A stretch of 12,684 bases of DNA from Paracoccaceae bacterium (GTDB lineage Bacteria > Pseudomonadota > Alphaproteobacteria > Rhodobacterales > Rhodobacteraceae). The stretch is from positions 1 through 12,684 of the forward strand of contig SKNG01000309.1 of NCBI GenBank assembly GCA_007120685.1. Direction: 5' to 3'. Position 1 is the first letter of the stretch; every line of letters begins with the position of its first letter. The notes under the pieces were generated by a model. The model was not told where the DNA came from and made no database searches. It was given only the letters and a program-made list of their open reading frames with translations. Positions 6,535 to 12,684 of the stretch are shown piece by piece. The position numbers and the translations under genes were made by a program.

Positions 6535-7308
6535 TCAGGCGTGATCCAGAAACACCTGCACCGCCTGTTCGAATTCGCGCGGTTTTTCGGCATGCAGCCA
6601 ATGCCCGGCACCGGGCAGGCTGGCATGGCGTGCACGCGGAAAAAGCTGGCGGATCAGGGGGCGGTGTTCCGCGCCGACATAGTCTGACAGGGCACCGGTC
6701 AGAAACAGGGTTGGTCCCTGAAAGCCCGGCATGCCCTCGGTCTCCGGCCAACCAATGATCCGCGCCATCTGTTCCGACAGCACCGGCAGGTTCAGCCGCC
6801 AGCCCGGCGGCTGGGCGCGCAGATCCAGCGATTGCAGCAGGAAGGCGCGAACGCCCGGATCAGACACGCGCGCGGCCAGCAGCGAATCGGCCTCTGCCCT
6901 TGTGGCGATCTGCGCCAATGGCAGCGCCTGCATCGCCTCGATCAGATGGTTCTGGCTGTGGCCATAGGCCACCGGGGCGATATCGGCCACCACCAGCCGC
7001 GCCACCAGGTCCGGCCGCGTCAGCGCCAGCCACATCGCCGCCTTGCCGCCCATCGAATGGCCAAGCACATCCACCGGCCCGCCATGGGTTGCGATCACAT
7101 CGGCCAGATCAGCGGCCATCTCGGGGTAGTCATGCGCCGCGGTCCAGGGGCTGTCGCCATGATTGCGCATGTCCACCGCCAGCACCGGGCGACTGTCGGA
7201 CAGCCGTCTGGCGATCACCCCCCAGTTGCGGGCCGAGCCGAACAGACCGTGCGCGATCAGCAGTGGCCGGCCCGGCGCCCCCTCGCCATGGAGGATCAGG
7301 TTCAGCAT
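6535..7308 (-). CDS. Alpha/beta hydrolase, YbfF-type esterase
   Basis: Cytoplasmic serine hydrolase of 257 residues, the usual length for the YbfF esterase branch. Visible features are HGLFGSARNW (20-29; oxyanion hole), DMRNHGDSP (46-54), the nucleophile elbow GHSMGG (83-88, S85), the likely acid D209 (SDYV) and the catalytic histidine in GAGHWLHAEKP (H236). A cap region lies between about 112 and 185. The natural ester substrate is unknown; YbfF acts on acyl esters and thioesters in vitro. The ATG lies 11 bases after the stop of the DUF817 gene with only a G-rich stretch before it, so it is probably translated from the same message. Last gene of the glyA series. Confidence 0.92.
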   Translation of the reverse strand: MLNLILHGEGAPGRPLLIAHGLFGSARNWGVIARRLSDSRPVLAVDMRNHGDSPWTAAHDYPEMAADLADVIATHGGPVDVLGHSMGGKAAMWLALTRPDLVARLVVADIAPVAYGHSQNHLIEAMQALPLAQIATRAEADSLLAARVSDPGVRAFLLQSLDLRAQPPGWRLNLPVLSEQMARIIGWPETEGMPGFQGPTLFLTGALSDYVGAEHRPLIRQLFPRARHASLPGAGHWLHAEKPREFEQAVQVFLDHA

Positions 7309-7319
7309 CCCGCCCCGCC

Positions 7320-8129
7320 TCAGGATCGCGCCAGCGCGATGTGCGACAGGAAGCGGCGATCAGCCAGCAACACCACCGCCAGCGCCACGCAGATCATCAG
7401 AAACCACGATCCCATCGTGGCCAGGTTCACCGCCTCGCCCATCTGTTGATCGGCATAGCGCCAGGTGCCGGTCAGCGTGCCCAGATTCTCGGCCAGCCAC
7501 ATCGACAGTGCGACGCCGAACAGCGAAACAAGCATCGGCATGCGATACATCCCTGTGCCGACGCGAAACCAGATCCAGGTGCGCCCGAACATCAGGACCG
7601 TCGCCGCGAAAAGCACCAGCCGGATATCGATGGTGTAGTGAAAGGTGAAGAAATTCAGATAGATAGCCGCCGCCAGGATGCTCAAGGCCCAGATTGGCGG
7701 GAACGGCGCAAAGCGCATGTCGAAAAGCCGCAGCATACGCATGATCGTGGCCGGGACGGCGGCATAGGCAAAGGCCACGAACAGCGGCACGCCGCCCAGC
7801 ATGAAGACCCCTTCCTGCTCATAGCTCCAACTGCCCTCGGCGACCTTGAACAGTTCCATGCCCAGCCCCATCAGCCCGAAGGCTGCCAGCGCGCGGGCCT
7901 CGGACGGGGTTTCGACATGCAGCGCCAGAAAGGCCACCTGCAGCGCCACCGCCACCAGGAACAGCAGATCGTTGCGCGGAAGGGCCCAGCCATCCTGCCA
8001 GCCCAGCGCGCTGAGATACATCGCCAGGCCCAGAAGCCCGCCATAAAGCCCCGCCCAGAGATGTTTCCAGACGAAGATGGCGGGTTCTTCCACCGCCGAG
8101 GGAAGGCGCGCGCGCAGCCACCTTTCCAG
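7320..8129 (-). CDS. DUF817 family integral membrane protein, start codon probably CTG
   Basis: Polytopic inner-membrane protein with about eight hydrophobic segments, including HLWAGLYGGLLGLAMYL, LLFLVAVALQVAFLAL, GGVPLFVAFAYAAVPATI and ALSILAAAIYLNFF, and with short motifs I associate with DUF817 (MELFKV, GGVPLF, FDMRFAPFPP, AENLGTLTGTW). Function unknown. The only standard start in the frame is GTG at 8093, which has no ribosome site and would cut an N-terminal amphipathic stretch (ERWLRARLPSAVEEP) that seems part of the family. The frame is open back to the glyA stop at 8175 and contains CTG codons. The CTG at 8129 has GGAG 6 bases upstream and gives 269 residues, so it was chosen; a sequencing error is the alternative. 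It lies between glyA and the hydrolase in one probable operon. Confidence 0.85.
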   Translation of the reverse strand: MERWLRARLPSAVEEPAIFVWKHLWAGLYGGLLGLAMYLSALGWQDGWALPRNDLLFLVAVALQVAFLALHVETPSEARALAAFGLMGLGMELFKVAEGSWSYEQEGVFMLGGVPLFVAFAYAAVPATIMRMLRLFDMRFAPFPPIWALSILAAAIYLNFFTFHYTIDIRLVLFAATVLMFGRTWIWFRVGTGMYRMPMLVSLFGVALSMWLAENLGTLTGTWRYADQQMGEAVNLATMGSWFLMICVALAVVLLADRRFLSHIALARS

Positions 8130-8174
8130 TGACCGCTCCAGCGCGCGGGTGCTTTCGTGACCGTCGGCCAGGGC

Positions 8175-9491
8175 TCAGAGCCCCGGATAGATGGGGAAGC
8201 GGGAACAAAGCGCCTCCACCTTCGCTTTCACCCGCGCCTCGACCGCTGCATTGCCCTCCGGCCCGTTCGCGGCCAGCCCGTCCACCACCTCGGTGATCCA
8301 GTCGGCGATCTGGCGGAACTCGGCCTCGCCGAAACCGCGCGTGGTGCCGGCGGGCGTGCCCAGCCGGATGCCCGAGGTGACCATGGGCTTTTCGGAGTCA
8401 AACGGGATGCCGTTCTTGTTGCAGGTGATATGCGCCCGGCCCAGCGCCTTTTCGGTGTCATTGCCCTTCACGCCCTTGGGGCGCAGGTCAACCAGCATGA
8501 CATGCGTGTCGGTGCCGCCGGTGACGATATCGAGCCCGCCCTTCAGCAACTGGTCCGACATCGCCTGGGCGTTGCGGATCACCGCCTCCGCATAGGCGCG
8601 GAAGCCGGGTTGCAGTGCCTCGCCAAAGGCCACGGCCTTGGCGGCGATGACATGCATCAGGGGCCCGCCCTGGATGCCGGGAAAGATGGCGGAGTTGAAC
8701 TTCTTCGCCAGCGCCTCGTCACCCGTGAGGATCATGCCGCCGCGCGGGCCGCGCAGGGTCTTGTGCGTGGTGGTGGTGGCGACATGGGCATGCGGGAAGG
8801 GCGAGGGATGCACGCCCGCCGCCACCAGACCCGCGAAATGCGCCATGTCCACCATCAGATACGCGCCCACGCTGTCGGCGATTTCCCGGAAGCGGGCGAA
8901 ATCGATCTGGCGCGGGATGGCCGAGCCGCCGGCGATGATCAGCTTCGGCTTGTGCTCGGCCGCCAGGGCTGCGACCTGATCGTAGTCCAGCCGCTGATCC
9001 TCGCGCCGCACGCCGTAATGCACGGCGTTGAACCATTTACCGGACTGGTTGACCTTCGCGCCATGCGTCAGATGCCCGCCCGCGGAAAGGTCCATCGCCA
9101 GAAACGTGTCGCCCGGCTGCAGAAGCGCGGTGAACACGCCCTGATTGGCCTGGCTGCCGGAATTGGGCTGAACATTGGCAAAACCGACGCCGAACAACTG
9201 GCAGGCGCGTTCGATCGCCAGGTTCTCGGCGATATCGACATACTGGCAGCCGCCATAGTACCGCCGGCCCGGATAGCCCTCGGCATACTTGTTCGTCATC
9301 ACCGAACCCTGGGCTTCCATCACCGCGCGGCTGACGATGTTCTCGCTGGCGATCAGTTCGATCTCGTCGCGCTGGCGGCCGAGTTCCTGGCTGATCGCGG
9401 CGAAAAGTGCGGCGTCGCGCTCGGCCAGCGGCTGGGTGAAGAAGCCCGCGTCGGTGGTGGCGCCGGGTCGGTTGGTGTCCTGGATGTTCAT
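8175..9491 (-). CDS. glyA: Serine hydroxymethyltransferase
   Basis: Cytoplasmic pyridoxal-phosphate enzyme that converts serine and tetrahydrofolate to glycine and 5,10-methylene-tetrahydrofolate, the main source of one-carbon units. The 438-residue protein is full length (typical about 420-435). Motifs seen are LIASENIVS (46-54), TNKYAEGYPGRRYYGG (66-81), PNSGSQAN (109-116), VDMAH (214-218; D215 pairs with the PLP nitrogen), the PLP lysine in TTTHKTLRGPRGG (K244), and SGIRLGTPAGTTRG near the C-terminus. The ATG at 9491 has GGGAG 6 bases upstream and starts the conserved N-terminus; the frame continues upstream to 9689 but that part looks non-coding. It is preceded by asnB with a 181-base gap holding a candidate promoter. 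Confidence 0.98.
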   Translation of the reverse strand: MNIQDTNRPGATTDAGFFTQPLAERDAALFAAISQELGRQRDEIELIASENIVSRAVMEAQGSVMTNKYAEGYPGRRYYGGCQYVDIAENLAIERACQLFGVGFANVQPNSGSQANQGVFTALLQPGDTFLAMDLSAGGHLTHGAKVNQSGKWFNAVHYGVRREDQRLDYDQVAALAAEHKPKLIIAGGSAIPRQIDFARFREIADSVGAYLMVDMAHFAGLVAAGVHPSPFPHAHVATTTTHKTLRGPRGGMILTGDEALAKKFNSAIFPGIQGGPLMHVIAAKAVAFGEALQPGFRAYAEAVIRNAQAMSDQLLKGGLDIVTGGTDTHVMLVDLRPKGVKGNDTEKALGRAHITCNKNGIPFDSEKPMVTSGIRLGTPAGTTRGFGEAEFRQIADWITEVVDGLAANGPEGNAAVEARVKAKVEALCSRFPIYPGL

Positions 9492-9539
9492 GCGTCTCTC
9501 CCGCGATGGTCTCTGGCCGGGTGGCGTGATCTGGGGCGC

Positions 9540-9568
9540 TATGTAGCGCAAGCGGGGCGAGGGGGAAA
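9540..9568 (-). promoter_or_regulatory. Candidate glyA promoter
   Basis: On the minus strand TACATA (9540-9545) lies 17 bases after TTTCCC (9563-9568). The -35 match is poor and the -10 moderate. A start near 9533 would give a leader of about 42 bases before the glyA ATG. The surrounding 9492-9672 gap shows no gene. Confidence 0.3.
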
Positions 9569-9672
9569 GCAAGGAAAGCGACGCTTTGCGCCCCGGCGCG
9601 GCACAGTATGCGCGCCATGGCGACGCATCCCGGCAACGCGCGGTGCCAATGGGAAACAGCCGCGCCGGCCCA

Positions 9673-11181
9673 TCAGGCGGCCACCACACGACCCGCCGTC
9701 CAGTTCCCCGCCTGCGCCAGGATCATGTCCGGGCTCGCATAGGCGTCGCGCAACAGCCCTTCGTAAAGCGCACCCTCGGCCTCGCGGTCCAGCGGCTCTG
9801 TCGCGCCGCTCAGCATCATCAGCGCCTCGCGCAGCATGTCCACGGTGCCCGAGCCCTCGTCGAATTGCGCCTTTTTCCGCCAGACCAGATCATGCGGCAA
9901 TAGATCGCTCACCGCCTTGCGCAGGATCCATTTCTCGGTGATCGGCCCGGTGCTTTCCGGCGCGCCCGGATCGGTGCGGCACAGTTTCAGCGTGGCGGGA
10001 ATGGCCTGGGCGAAATCGATCAGCTCGCGGTCAAGGAAGGGCGTACGCGCCTCAAGGCTGACGCCCATGGTGATGCGGTCCACGCGCTGCAGGTTGATGT
10101 TGTGCATGGCGTTGAGCGAGCGGGTCAGCTCCTCGGCCAGTTCGCGCGGGTGATCGACATAATCCTGATGATAGGTGTAGCCGGCGAAAAGCTCGTCCGC
10201 GCCCTCGCCGGTCAGGACGGCCTTGACGTGCTGGCGCGCCAGCGTGGCGGCGAAATGCGTGGGGATGGCGCTGCGCACAAGGTCCACATCGGCCGATTCC
10301 AGCGCGTGGATGACATGGGGTAGCACATCGGCCACGTCCTGCGCCGTAAAGGCATGGCTGTAGTGGTCTGACCCGATATGCGCGGCCACGCGTTCGGCGG
10401 CCAGCAGATCGGGGCTGCCCGCAGCACCGACGGCAAAGGTCTTCAGCGGGCCTTGTTGCGCAGCAATGGCGGCGATGATGGAGCTATCGAGGCCCCCGGA
10501 CAGGAAGCTGCCAACCTCCACATCCGCGACCCGCCATTTGGATACCGCCGTTTCCAGCACCAGCCGCAGTTCGCGCGCCACGGCCTGCACGTCCAGCCCC
10601 GGCTCTGCCACCGCGGCGCCCGAGGGGGTGCGATACCAGTGCCGTGCGCCCTCAAAGCTGTCGAACAGCGAGCCGGGCGCGATCGCCTCGATCCCCTCCA
10701 CCGGCAGCCCGTCAAAGGCCTTGAGTTCCGAGGCAAAGGCCAGCCCGCCGCCGATGCGCGCCAGATAGAGCGGCTTGATGCCCAGCGGGTCGCGCGCGGC
10801 GATGATCCGGTCGCGCGTGGCCAGCACGAAGGCGAACATCCCGTCCAGCCGCGAGATCCAGCGCAACTGGCCCGAGCGGAACAGGTGCAACACCGTCTCG
10901 CTGTCGCTGGCGGTGGAAAAGGCGGCGGGGCCCAGGATGGCGCGCAGATCGGCGTGGTTGTAGATCTCGCCATTCACTACCAGCAGGTCGCTGTCCTGGC
11001 GGATCGGCTGGGCGCCATCCTCCGGCCCGATGATCGCCAGCCGGCAATGCGCCATGATCACCGGGGCGTTGGGGTGGCGGATCACCTCGGTCGCATCGGG
11101 GCCGCGGTGGGCGATGCGGTCGATCATGGCGCGGGCCAGATCGGCATCGTCGATCTGCCACAGGCAGACAAAGCCGCACAT
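9673..11181 (-). CDS. asnB: Asparagine synthetase (glutamine-hydrolysing)
   Basis: Cytoplasmic enzyme making asparagine from aspartate, ATP and glutamine. The 502-residue protein (E. coli AsnB is 554) has an N-terminal class II glutaminase domain with nucleophile C2, R47 in HCRLAI, NGEIYN (70-75) and DPLGIKPLY (131-139). A synthetase domain follows with the PP-loop SGGLDSS (228-234), LTGEGADELFAGY (323-335), LEARTPFLD (376-384) and the RKKAQFDEGSG loop (435-445) that matches the conserved basic loop of AsnB enzymes. Both active sites look intact. The ATG at 11181 must be the start because the cysteine after it is the catalytic N-terminus once Met is removed; AGGAG lies 9 bases upstream. Divergent from nadK, with its own promoter. 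Confidence 0.96.
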   Translation of the reverse strand: MCGFVCLWQIDDADLARAMIDRIAHRGPDATEVIRHPNAPVIMAHCRLAIIGPEDGAQPIRQDSDLLVVNGEIYNHADLRAILGPAAFSTASDSETVLHLFRSGQLRWISRLDGMFAFVLATRDRIIAARDPLGIKPLYLARIGGGLAFASELKAFDGLPVEGIEAIAPGSLFDSFEGARHWYRTPSGAAVAEPGLDVQAVARELRLVLETAVSKWRVADVEVGSFLSGGLDSSIIAAIAAQQGPLKTFAVGAAGSPDLLAAERVAAHIGSDHYSHAFTAQDVADVLPHVIHALESADVDLVRSAIPTHFAATLARQHVKAVLTGEGADELFAGYTYHQDYVDHPRELAEELTRSLNAMHNINLQRVDRITMGVSLEARTPFLDRELIDFAQAIPATLKLCRTDPGAPESTGPITEKWILRKAVSDLLPHDLVWRKKAQFDEGSGTVDMLREALMMLSGATEPLDREAEGALYEGLLRDAYASPDMILAQAGNWTAGRVVAA

Positions 11182-11219
11182 CGGATCAGGCTCCTTTTTC
11201 CTTTGTATTGGCGACTCGC

Positions 11220-11247
11220 AGCCTAGCAGAGGGACGCAGAAGGGCAA
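11220..11247 (-). promoter_or_regulatory. Candidate asnB promoter (extended -10)
   Basis: On the minus strand TTGCCC (11242-11247), 16 bases, then TAGGCT (11220-11225) preceded by TGC (extended -10). The -35 matches the consensus 4 of 6. The predicted transcript start near 11213 leaves a leader of about 32 bases that contains the AGGAG ribosome site. The rest of the 161-base asnB/nadK gap shows no clear nadK promoter. Confidence 0.5.
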
Positions 11248-11342
11248 CAACCCGTCCCGGTGATGCGCGGCACTTTGCGGGCGGGCTTGCGCCGGCCGGG
11301 CGGGCGGGACAGAAACAGGCCAGGCCGCGTCAAGGACATCCC

Positions 11343-12101
11343 ATGACCACACTTGCCTTTCTGGCCAGCCAGAGCCCCCCCGCGCAGGAGGCCCGCGCCC
11401 GGCTGGCCGCGCGCTATGGCGAGGCGCCGCTGGACCGCGCGCAGGTGGTGGTGGCGCTGGGCGGTGATGGCTTCATGCTGGAGACGCTGCACGCCACCCA
11501 GACGCGGGGCCTGCCGGTCTATGGAATGAACCGTGGCACCGTGGGCTTTCTGATGAACGCCTATAGCGAGGACGACCTGCCCGCCCGGCTGGCCGCGGCG
11601 CAGGAGACGGTGCTGAACCCGCTGCGGATGCTGGCGCGCACCGTGCAGGGGGTGGAGCAGGAGGCGCTGGCGATCAACGAGGTCTCGCTCTTGCGGCAGG
11701 GGCCGCAGGCGGCGCGGCTGCGCATCTGGGTGGATGACAAGCTGCGGATGGAGGAACTGGTCTGCGACGGGGCACTTTTGTCCACCCCGGCGGGGTCCAC
11801 GGCCTATAACTACTCCGCGCACGGGCCGATCTTGCCGGTCGGCGCGGATGTGCTGGCGTTGACGGCGATGGCGGCGTTCCGGCCCCGACGCTGGCGCGGG
11901 GCGCTGTTGCCGAAATCGGCGCGGGTGCGGTTCGATGTGCTGGAGCCGGAAAAGCGCCCGGTGATGGCCGATGCCGATGCGCAATCGGTGCGCGATGTGG
12001 TCTCGGTCGATATCCACTCGGAACCGGCGATCCGGCACCGGCTGCTGTTCGATCCCGGGCATGGGCTGGATGAGCGGCTGATCCGGGAACAGTTCGTCTG
12101 A
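11343..12101 (+). CDS. nadK: NAD kinase
   Basis: Cytoplasmic enzyme that phosphorylates NAD to NADP, the only route to NADP in most bacteria. The 252-residue protein is the short alphaproteobacterial form, with little before the first strand. Visible motifs are ALGGDGFML (38-46; catalytic D42 in GGDG), GMNRGTVGFL (61-70), INEVSLLR (111-118; N112 and E113 bind NAD), DGALLSTPAGSTAYNYSAHGPI (142-163; the conserved GSTAY loop) and FRPRRWRGALLP (179-190). The ATG at 11343 has AAGGA about 7 bases upstream and starts directly before the first strand; the frame is open further upstream to 11208 but that part would overlap the asnB promoter. It is convergent with the znuB-like gene. Confidence 0.96.
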   Translation: MTTLAFLASQSPPAQEARARLAARYGEAPLDRAQVVVALGGDGFMLETLHATQTRGLPVYGMNRGTVGFLMNAYSEDDLPARLAAAQETVLNPLRMLARTVQGVEQEALAINEVSLLRQGPQAARLRIWVDDKLRMEELVCDGALLSTPAGSTAYNYSAHGPILPVGADVLALTAMAAFRPRRWRGALLPKSARVRFDVLEPEKRPVMADADAQSVRDVVSVDIHSEPAIRHRLLFDPGHGLDERLIREQFV

Positions 12102-12112
12102 ACGATGCCTGG

Positions 12113-12136
12113 GCATGGGCCTTCGAAGGCCCATGC
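12113..12136. terminator. 24-bp perfect palindrome after nadK, possible bidirectional terminator
   Basis: Half-site GCATGGGCCTTC is followed directly by its exact reverse complement. As RNA it would form a stem of 9-10 bp with a 4-6 base loop around TTCGAA. It lies 12 bases after the nadK stop in a convergent gap, the usual place for a terminator on both strands, but no T-run follows on either side. Its 16-base core is repeated at 12205-12220. Confidence 0.5.
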
Positions 12137-12181
12137 TTGCCCCCGCCGATACCGAAGCGATCCACGCGCGCAAGTGCCTCA

Positions 12182-12201
12182 ACGCGCCTTGCAAGGCGCG
12201 T
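12182..12201. repeat. 20-bp perfect palindrome (TTGCAA centre)
   Basis: Half-site ACGCGCCTTG is followed by its exact reverse complement. It shares the GCCTT-NN-AAGGC pattern with the palindromes on either side but has GC instead of CG at the centre and different outer bases. Second of three palindromes in the nadK/znuB gap. Confidence 0.55.
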
Positions 12202-12202
12202 C

Positions 12203-12222
12203 ACGGGCCTTCGAAGGCCCGT
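12203..12222. terminator. 20-bp perfect palindrome before the znuB 3' end, possible terminator
   Basis: Half-site ACGGGCCTTC is followed by its exact reverse complement. The central 16 bases are identical to those of the palindrome at 12113-12136. It starts one base after the second palindrome and lies 28 bases beyond the znuB stop on the minus strand, so it could end znuB transcription; no T-run is seen. Confidence 0.5.
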
Positions 12223-12249
12223 TGCCGCGCCCACTGTAAGCGCCGCCTC

Positions 12250-12684
12250 CTACCCAGGCCGCGCCGCCCTGAGCGCCCGCCACAGCCCGGCACCGGCGAC
12301 CGAGCCCGCAAAGAATGCCGCCGAGGCGGACACGATGGACGGCCCCGCCGGCGTATCCAGCCGCAGCGACATCGCCAGCCCCAGCAGCACCGCCACCGCG
12401 CCGAACGCCACCGCCACCAGCGCCATCCCCTCGGGCGAGCGGGCATAGACCCGCGCCGTCGCCGCCGGGACGATCAGCATCGCCGCGATCAGCAGCGCGC
12501 CGACCACCTGCAGCGCCACCGCCACCGTAACGGCCAGCGCCAGCACCAGCACCAGCCGCTCGCGCCCCGGGTCGATCCCGGCGCCGCGCGCCAGATCGTC
12601 GCTGAGCGTGGCCAGCAGAAGCGCCGACCAGCGCCAGACCATCAGCCCCAGCACCAGCGCCGCGCCGGCGCCGATCAGCCACAG
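12250..12684 (-). CDS. znuB: Metal (zinc/manganese) ABC transporter permease, C-terminal part, cut by right edge
   Basis: Inner-membrane permease of the ABC-3 family, which forms the channel for zinc or manganese uptake with an ATPase (ZnuC) and a periplasmic binding protein (ZnuA). The 144 residues present hold about four hydrophobic segments and the family's most recognisable stretch, VVGALLIAAMLIVPAATARV. The frame stays open to the right edge, so the N-terminal half is outside. The stop TAG is at 12250-12252. The GTG at 12654 is internal, not the start. Zinc specificity is inferred from the most common Rhodobacterales family member; manganese or iron systems share the fold. It is convergent with nadK. 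Confidence 0.82.
   Translation of the reverse strand: MWLIGAGAALVLGLMVWRWSALLLATLSDDLARGAGIDPGRERLVLVLALAVTVAVALQVVGALLIAAMLIVPAATARVYARSPEGMALVAVAFGAVAVLLGLAMSLRLDTPAGPSIVSASAAFFAGSVAGAGLWRALRAARPG

Noticed and set aside
8157..9941. Plus-strand open frame of 594 codons antisense to glyA and the end of asnB
   Set aside because: Runs across two certain minus-strand genes and has no recognisable motif; a GC-driven shadow.
11223..12194. Minus-strand open frame of 323 codons antisense to nadK
   Set aside because: Arg/His/Gln-rich shadow of a certain gene; it would also read through the palindromes.

Overview
This window looks like the chromosome of an alphaproteobacterium of the order Rhodobacterales (Rhodobacter/Paracoccus-like). 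The evidence is the very high GC content, the protein style, the gene neighbourhood (D,D-carboxypeptidase with SPOR domain, HAD phosphatase, clpS, RsmC-like methyltransferase, SDR) and a 60-residue membrane protein of a type I associate with this order. It reads as an ordinary core region. No transposase, phage gene, integrase, CRISPR array or other foreign island was seen, and no gap without a gene exceeds about 180 bases.

Left part (1-3700, all on the minus strand): the N-terminal third of hemC (porphobilinogen deaminase, running off the left edge), preceded in transcription order by a secreted D-alanyl-D-alanine carboxypeptidase with a long Ala/Pro-rich linker and a C-terminal SPOR domain, and before that a HAD-family phosphatase. 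The HAD gene is divergent from clpS, and the two appear to share one symmetric -10 region.

Middle (3735-6520): a plus-strand operon of clpS (ClpAP adaptor), an RsmC-like rRNA guanine methyltransferase starting at TTG, and an SDR-family protein whose start overlaps the methyltransferase stop by 4 bases and which lacks the catalytic lysine. Then comes a minus-strand tRNA-Val(UAC) with encoded CCA. Next is a plus-strand 60-residue membrane protein whose upstream region carries a clear FNR-type half-site pair (TTGA-N6-TCAA), suggesting oxygen control.

Right part (6535-12684): a minus-strand series asnB, glyA, a DUF817 membrane protein and an alpha/beta hydrolase. The last three are closely spaced and probably co-transcribed from a glyA promoter; asnB has its own extended -10 promoter. 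asnB is divergent from nadK (NAD kinase, plus). nadK is convergent with the C-terminal part of a metal-ABC-transporter permease (znuB-like), which runs off the right edge. The nadK/znuB gap holds three perfect palindromes with a shared GCCTT-NN-AAGGC core.

The genes serve tetrapyrrole, cell-wall, proteolysis, ribosome modification, one-carbon, asparagine, NADP and zinc functions and do not form one pathway. I did not find a convincing undescribed system. The points most worth a second look are the lysine-less SDR, the FNR-box small membrane protein, the DUF817 gene without a usual start codon upstream of its conserved N-terminus, the shared divergent promoter and the palindrome cluster.
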